Shown in pieces: positions 59,197 to 64,000 of a stretch of DNA of 64,000 nt. The stretch lies in contig CALZFC010000016.1 in the NCBI GenBank assembly GCA_945643635.1, forward strand, positions 1,126,501 through 1,190,500, given 5' to 3'. The stretch's first letter is position 1. The number at the start of each line of letters is the position of its first letter. Under the pieces are notes generated by a model, which worked only from the letters and a program-made list of their open reading frames with translations, searched no databases and was not told the DNA's origin. The translations under genes were made by a program, and so were the position numbers. This stretch comes from Allodiplogaster sudhausi (Eukaryota > Nematoda > Chromadorea > Rhabditida > Diplogasteridae).

Positions 59197-61031
59197 GCTT
59201 TTTGGTCAATTTTTTGATTATTTCAAAAATTTTACTGTTTTTCTCTGTACATATCTTTTAATATGTGTGTAGAGCAGAGCGCTGTAGCTAGATCTCTGAT
59301 TCGAATCCGGTTGGCTGGAGCCTATTTTATTCGAATTCACGCAATATAAATATAGATACAAGTGTAGCATTGTTTGATCGGGCTGTATGAAGCTTTTAAA
59401 TATTTTTTGACTCTTTAAAAGTTAAAGATTTTCTCTCCGTATATATGTTTGAATTCGTTCCTGGAGGTGACTGCTGGAGCTATTCAACGTCTCTCTATGA
59501 GCATACGTTTATGAGTTTTCCGATGTCGCTCACAATCAGGTCATGCCCAGCCATAGCTCAGTTGGTAGAGCGGAGGACTGTAGAGTAGCAGCTATCCATA
59601 GGTCACTGGTTCGAATCCGGTTGGCTGGAGCTTCTTTTTGTTCGAATTCACGTTTTCTAAATACAAGTGAAGAATTGTTTGATTAGTTTTCCGATATCAG
59701 TCGTGTCGTGCCCAGCCATAGCTCAGTTGGTAGAGCGGAGTACTGTAGAGTAGCAGCTATCCTTAGGTCACTGGTTCGAATCCGGTTGGCTGGAGCTTCT
59801 TTTTGTTCGAATTCACGTTTTCTAAATACAAGTGAAGAATTGCTTGATTAGTTTTCCGACATCAGTCGTGTCGTGCCAAGTAATAGCTCAGTTGGTAGAG
59901 CATAGGACTGTAGAGTAGCAGCTATCCTTAGGTCACTGGTTCGAATCCGGTTGGCTGGAGCTTCTTTTTGTTCGAATTCACGTTTTCTAAATACAAGTGA
60001 AGAATTGTTTGATTAGTTTTCCGACATCAGTCGTGTCGTGATCAGCCATAGCTCAGTTGGTAGAGCATAGGACTGTAGAGTAGCAGCTATCCTTAGGTCA
60101 CTGGTTCGAATCCGGTTGGCTGGAGCTTCTTTTTGTTCGAATTCACGTTTTCTAAATACAAGTGAAGAATTGCTTGATTAGTTTTCCGACATCAGTCGTG
60201 TCGTGCCAAGTAATAGCTCAGTTGGTAGAGCATAGGACTGTAGAGTAGCAGCTATCCTTAGGTCACTTGTTCGAATCCGGTTGGCTGGAGCTTCTTTTTG
60301 TTCGAATTCACGTTTTCTAAATACAAGTGAAGAATTGCTTGATTAGTTTTCCGACATCAGTCGTGTCGTGCCAAGTAATAGCTCAGTTGGTAGAGCATAG
60401 GACTGTAGAGTAGCAGCTATCCTTAGGTCACTGGTTCGAATCCGGTTGGCTGGAGCTTCTTTTTGTTCGAATTCACGTTTTCTAAATACAAGTGAAGAAT
60501 TGTTTGATTAGTTTTCCGACATCAGTCGTGTCGTGATCAGCCATAGCTCAGTTGGTAGAGCATAGGACTGTAGAGTAGCAGCTATCCTTAGGTCACTGGT
60601 TCGAATTCGGTTGGCTGGAGCTTCTTTTTGTTCGAATTCACGTTTTCTAAATACAAGTGAAGAATTGCTTGATTAGTTTTCCGACATCAGTCGTGTCGTG
60701 CCAAGTAATAGCTCAGTTGGTAGAGCATAGGACTGTAGAGTAGCAGCTATCCTTAGGTCACTGGTTCGAATCCGGTTGGCTGGAGCTTCTTTTTGTTCGA
60801 ATTCACGTTTTCTAAATACAAGTGAAGAATTGTTTGATTAGTTTTCCGACATCAGTCGTGTCGTGATCAGCCATAGCTCAGTTGGTAGAGCATAGGACTG
60901 TAGAGTAGCAGCTATCCTTAGGTCACTGGTTCGAATCCGGTAGGCTGGAGCTTCTTTTTGTTCGAATTCACGTTTTCTAAATACAAGTGAAGAATTGTTT
61001 GATTTGTTTTCCCACATCAGTCGTGTCGTGC

Positions 61032-61114
61032 CCAGCCATAGCTCAGTTGGTAGAGCGGAGGACTGTAGAGTAGCGGCTATCCTTAGGTCACTGGTTCGAA
61101 TCCGGTTGGCTGGA
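61032..61114 (+). tRNA. tRNA-Tyr(GTA)
   Basis: Intron agtagcggct; R module. Confidence 0.93.
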
Positions 61115-61471
61115 GCTTTTTGGTCTACTTACAATTTTTTGATTATTTCAAAAATTTAACTGTTTCTCTCTGTACATATCTTTTAATATGTGTGTAGAGC
61201 AGAGCGCTGTAGCTAGATCTCTGATTCGAATCCGGTTGGCTGGAGCCTATTTTATTCGAATTCACGCAATATAAATATAGATACAAGTGTAGCATTGTTT
61301 GATCGGGCTGTATGAAGCTTTTAAATATTTTTTGACTCTTTAAAAGTTAAAGATTTTCTCTCCGTATATATGTTTGAATTCGTCCCTGGAGGTGACTGCT
61401 GGAGCTATTCAACGTCTCTCTATGAGCATACGTTTATGAGTTTTCCGATGTCGCTCACAATCAGGTCAAGC

Positions 61472-61554
61472 CCAGCCATAGCTCAGTTGGTAGAGCGGAG
61501 GACTGTAGAGTAGCAGCCATCCTTAGGTCACTGGTTCGAATCCGGTTGGCTGGA
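61472..61554 (+). tRNA. tRNA-Tyr(GTA)
   Basis: Intron agtagcagcc; R module (436 bp). Confidence 0.92.
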
Positions 61555-61907
61555 GCTTTTTGGTCAATTTTTTGATTATTTCAAAAATTTAACTGTTTCT
61601 CTCTGTACATATATTTTAATTTGTGTGTAGAGCAGAGCGCTGTAGCTGCTAGATCTCTGATTCGAATCCGGTTGGCTGGAGCCTATTTTATTCGAATTCA
61701 CGCAATATAAATATAGATACAAGTGTAGCTTTGTTTGATTGGGCTGTATGAAGCTTTTAAATATTTTTTGACTCTTTAAAAGTTAAAGATTTTCTCTCCG
61801 TATATATGTTTGAATTCGTCCCTGGAGGTGACTGCTGGAGCTATTCAACGTCTCTCTATGAGCATTCGTTTATGAGTTTTCCGATGTCGCTCACAATCAG
61901 GTCATGC

Positions 61908-61990
61908 CCAGCCATAGCTCAGTTGGTAGAGCGGAGGACTGTAGAGTAGCAGCTATCCTTAGGTCACTGGTTCGAATCCGGTTGGCTGGA
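61908..61990 (+). tRNA. tRNA-Tyr(GTA)
   Basis: Intron agtagcagct; S module. Confidence 0.93.
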
Positions 61991-62402
61991 GCTTCTTTTT
62001 GTTCGAATTCACGTTTTCTAAATACAAGTGAAGAATTGCTTGATTAGTTTTCCGACATCAGTCGTGTCGTGCCAAGTAATAGCTCAGTTGGTAGAGCATA
62101 GGACTGTAGAGTAGCAGCTATCCTTAGGTCACTGGTTCGAATCCGGTTGGCTGGAGCTTCTTTTTGTTCGAATTCACGTTTTCTAAATACAAGTGAAGAA
62201 TTGTTTGATTAGTTTTCCGACATCAGTCGTGTCGTGATCAGCCATAGCTCAGTTGGTAGAGCATAGGACTGTAGAGTAGCAGCTATCCTTAGGTCACTGG
62301 TTCGAATCCGGTTGGCTGGAGCTTCTTTTTGTTCGAATTCACGTTTTCTAAATACAAGTGAAGAATTGTTTGATTTGTTTTCCCACATCAGTCGTGTCGT
62401 GC

Positions 62403-62485
62403 CCAGCCATAGCTCAGTTGGTAGAGCGGAGGACTGTAGACTAGCGGCTATCCTTAGGTCACTGGTTCGAATCCGGTTGGCTGGA
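62403..62485 (+). tRNA. tRNA-Tyr(GTA)
   Basis: Intron actagcggct, as at 57145; R module. Confidence 0.9.
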
Positions 62486-62842
62486 GCTTTTTGGTCTACT
62501 TACAATTTTTTGATTATTTCAAAAATTTAACTGTTTCTCTATGTACATATCTTTTAATATGTGTGTAGAGCAGAGCGCTGTAGCTAGATCTCTGATTCGA
62601 ATCCGGTTGGCTGGAGCCTATTTTATTCGAATTCACGCAATATAAATATAGATACAAGTGTAGCATTGTTTGATCGGGCTGTATGAAGCTTTTAAATATT
62701 TTTTGACTCTTTAAAAGTTAAAGATTTTCTCTCCGTATATATGTTTGAATTCGTCCCTGGAGGTGACTGCTGGAGCTATTCAACGTCTCTCTATGAGCAT
62801 TCGTTTATGAGTTTTCCGATGTCGCTCACAATCAGGTCATGC

Positions 62843-62925
62843 CCAGCCATAGCTCAGTTGGTAGAGCGGAGGACTGTAGAGTAGCAGCTATCCTTAGGTC
62901 ACTGGTTCGAATCCGGTTGGCTGGA
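62843..62925 (+). tRNA. tRNA-Tyr(GTA)
   Basis: Intron agtagcagct; S module. Confidence 0.93.
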
Positions 62926-63338
62926 GCTTCTTTTTGTTCGAATTCACGTTTTCTAAATACAAGTGAAGAATTGCTTGATTAGTTTTCCGACATCAGTCGT
63001 GTCGTGCCAAGTAATAGCTCAGTTGGTAGAGCATAGGACTGTAGAGTAGCAGCTATCCTTAGGTCACTGGTTCGAATCCGGTTGGCTGGAGCTTCTTTTT
63101 GTTCGAATTCACGTTTTCTAAATACAAGTTGAAGAATTGTTTGATTAGTTTTCCGACATCAGTCGTGTCGTGATCAGCCATAGCTCAGTTGGTAGAGCAT
63201 AGGACTGTAGAGTAGCAGCTATCCTTAGGTCACTGGTTCGAATCCGGTTGGCTGGAGCTTCTTTTTGTTCGAATTCACGTTTTCTAAATACAAGTGAAGA
63301 ATTGTTTGATTTGTTTTCCCACATCAGTCGTGTCGTGC

Positions 63339-63421
63339 CCAGCCATAGCTCAGTTGGTAGAGCGGAGGACTGTAGAGTAGCGGCTATCCTTAGGTCACTG
63401 GTTCGAATCCGGTTGGCTGGA
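63339..63421 (+). tRNA. tRNA-Tyr(GTA)
   Basis: Intron agtagcggct; R module. Confidence 0.93.
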
Positions 63422-63778
63422 GCTTTTTGGTCTACTTACAATTTTTTGATTATTTCAAAAATTTAACTGTTTCTCTATGTACATATCTTTTAATATGTGT
63501 GTAGAGCAGAGCGCTGTAGCTAGATCTCTGATTCGAATCCGGTTGGCTGGAGCCTATTTTATTCGAATTCACGCAATATAAATATAGATACAAGTGTAGC
63601 ATTGTTTGATCGGGCTGTATGAAGCTTTTAAATATTTTTTGACTCTTTAAAAGTTAAAGATTTTCTCTCCGTATATATGTTTGAATTCGTCCCTGGAGGT
63701 GACTGCTGGAGCTATTCAACGTCTCTCTATGAGCATACGTTTATGAGTTTTCCGATGTCGCTCACAATCAGGTCAAGC

Positions 63779-63861
63779 CCAGCCATAGCTCAGTTGGTAG
63801 AGCGGAGGACTGTAGAGTAGCAGCCATCCTTAGGTCACTGGTTCGAATCCGGTTGGCTGGA
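63779..63861 (+). tRNA. tRNA-Tyr(GTA)
   Basis: Intron agtagcagcc; last full gene before the window edge, R module. Confidence 0.92.
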
Positions 63862-64000
63862 GCTTTTTGGTCAATTTTTTGATTATTTCAAAAATTTAAC
63901 TGTTTCTCTCTGTACATATATTTTAATTTGTGTGTAGAGCAGAGCGCTGTAGCTGCTAGATCTCTGATTCGAATCCGGTTGGCTGGAGCCTATTTTATTC

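Larger units (their letters stand above)
52756..59629 (+). pseudogene. tRNA-Tyr copies with TCCAT anticodon stem (3)
   Basis: Units starting at 52756, 54454 and 59547 have A42, giving an A:A mismatch in the anticodon stem. The leader shares gaattcgttcctgg upstream. Intron agtagcagct. Confidence 0.65.
30564..59794 (+). pseudogene. tRNA-Tyr copies with anticodon-stem T30 (6)
   Basis: Units starting at 30564, 53691, 54619, 58021, 58784 and 59712 read GAGTA, giving a T30:C40 mismatch in the anticodon stem. The 30564 copy also has a broken B box (GGTTCAAATCC). The others are otherwise intact and might fold. Confidence 0.65.
53086..63090 (+). pseudogene. CAAGTAA-class tRNA-Tyr copies (11)
   Basis: Units starting at 53086, 54784, 55114, 55279, 56815, 59877, 60207, 60372, 60702, 62073 and 63008. 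Acceptor CAAGTAA leaves two mismatches (2:71 and 6:67), and the anticodon stem is TAGGA. 55279 has CAATTAA and a 1-nt T-stem deletion (ends 55360). 60207 has a T-stem T52. Confined to domain 3. Confidence 0.75.
35412..63256 (+). pseudogene. U1 plus TAGGA-stem tRNA-Tyr copies (12)
   Basis: Units starting at 35412, 37863, 53251, 54949, 55443, 55608, 56980, 60042, 60537, 60867, 62238 and 63174. They combine TCAGCCA (U1:G72) with TAGGA, which turns the G27:U43 wobble into U:U. Extra lesions: 53251 acceptor TGGTTGG; 60537 B box GGTTCGAATTC; 60867 acceptor AGGCTGG. The changes are mild, so some may still be processed. Confidence 0.6.
34640..63987 (+). pseudogene. relic tRNA 3' halves, 50-53 nt (38 copies)
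   Basis: Each starts TAGAGCAGAGCG, keeps CTGTAG, then CTAGATCTCT, a GATTCGAATCC arm and the 3' acceptor TGGCTGG; no 5' acceptor or A box remains. Starts: 34640, 35740, 36819, 37259, 38190, 39269, 39709, 40475, 41555, 41995, 42435, 43205, 44285, 44725, 45495, 46575, 47015, 47455, 48225, 49303, 49743, 50183, 50951, 51718, 52480, 53414, 54177, 55936, 56370, 57308, 57741, 58507, 59270, 61195, 61628, 62566, 63502, 63935. Those at 56370, 57741, 61628 and 63935 carry a 3-nt insertion (gctgctaga). The preceding about 80 bp (ttttttgattatttcaaaaa onward) resembles the middle of the L spacer, so the relic unit is probably a decayed L module. Confidence 0.85.
27145..64000 (+). repeat. tandem tRNA-Tyr(GTA) gene array (tDNA satellite), continuing past the window
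   Basis: By hand count, 143 head-to-tail tRNA-Tyr-like units and 38 relic 3' halves, all on the plus strand. The consensus gene is 83 nt: acceptor CCAGCCA/TGGCTGG, A box TAGCTCAGTTGG, anticodon loop CTGTAG/A with GTA, a 10-nt intron, T arm with GGTTCGAATCC, discriminator A. Three repeat modules recur. S: gene plus 82-bp spacer with T5 stop, 165 bp. L: gene plus spacer of about 220 bp with T4 stop, 302-310 bp. R: gene, T5/T6 stop, relic half-tRNA and L-type spacer, 432-440 bp. Spacers of S and L share both ends; S lacks about 137 bp from the middle of L. No other gene type interrupts the array. Confidence 0.97.
52324..64000 (+). repeat. array domain 3: blocks rich in CAAGTAA and U1 units
   Basis: Runs of S modules alternate CAAGTAA-acceptor units with U1 units carrying a TAGGA anticodon stem, separated by R modules. 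The series starting at 54454 reappears at 59547, and the intron-agtagcagcc units mark 56214, 57585, 61472 and 63779. Confidence 0.8.

Noticed and set aside
30072..63466. Recurrent 65-72 residue open frames in the array (e.g. beginning MAGASFCSNSRF or MGCMKLL)
   Set aside because: They run through tRNA genes and spacers (the PAIAQLVERRTVE tail is the translated tRNA 5' half) and repeat only because the DNA repeats. No separate coding signal.
34640..63987. Relic halves as functional armless tRNAs
   Set aside because: No 5' acceptor strand is present upstream to pair with TGGCTGG, and the A box is missing.
27145..64000. CRISPR-like interpretation of the regularly spaced repeats
   Set aside because: The 83-nt repeat is a tRNA gene, spacers are themselves conserved, and the context is nuclear nematode DNA.

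Overview
The window looks like nuclear DNA from a nematode, probably a clade V (rhabditine) species. The support is multi-exon genes with short introns and T-rich (often TTTCAG-like) acceptors, a Str/Srj-type chemosensory receptor (a nematode-specific family), a divergent Spinster-like transporter family, short inverted-repeat DNA transposons and ATGTAC-type microsatellites. There are no bacterial operons.

The left part (1-25022) is ordinary gene-bearing DNA. It holds three head-to-tail Spinster-like MFS transporter loci, all on the minus strand. Locus A (1-4062) has a stop codon and a missing exon and runs off the left edge. Locus B (15364-20208) lacks three exons and carries a Tc1/mariner-like foldback element. 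Locus C (21394-25022) resolves into 16 phase-consistent exons encoding 515 residues. Between A and B lie a 342-residue seven-transmembrane chemoreceptor gene present twice in an apparently perfect 2810-bp tandem duplication (5024-10643), a plus-strand BTB/POZ-BACK-like gene (about 12134-13599) and a GC-rich hAT-type MITE with a perfect 8-bp target duplication (14419-14881).

From 25023 to 27144 I see no genes, only purine-rich microsatellites. From 27145 to the right edge (at least 36.8 kb, still continuing) the sequence is one head-to-tail array of intron-containing tRNA-Tyr(GTA) genes. I counted 143 tRNA-Tyr-like units plus 38 relic 3' halves, all on the plus strand. About 62 units have a fully or almost fully paired cloverleaf, intact A and B boxes, a 10-nt intron at the canonical 37/38 site and a downstream T4-T6 pol III stop. 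Another 18 differ essentially by U1:G72 in place of C1:G72. The remaining 63 carry class-specific acceptor, anticodon-stem or T-stem lesions.

The array is built from three modules: S (165 bp), L (302-310 bp) and R (432-440 bp, containing a relic). These combine into higher-order repeats of 2.29, 2.45 or 2.73 kb in the middle and longer duplicated blocks at the right. It is a tRNA gene family that has become a satellite, or a satellite whose monomer is a tRNA gene, and it is the most remarkable item in the window. All counts and coordinates were read by eye; no search or folding program was run.
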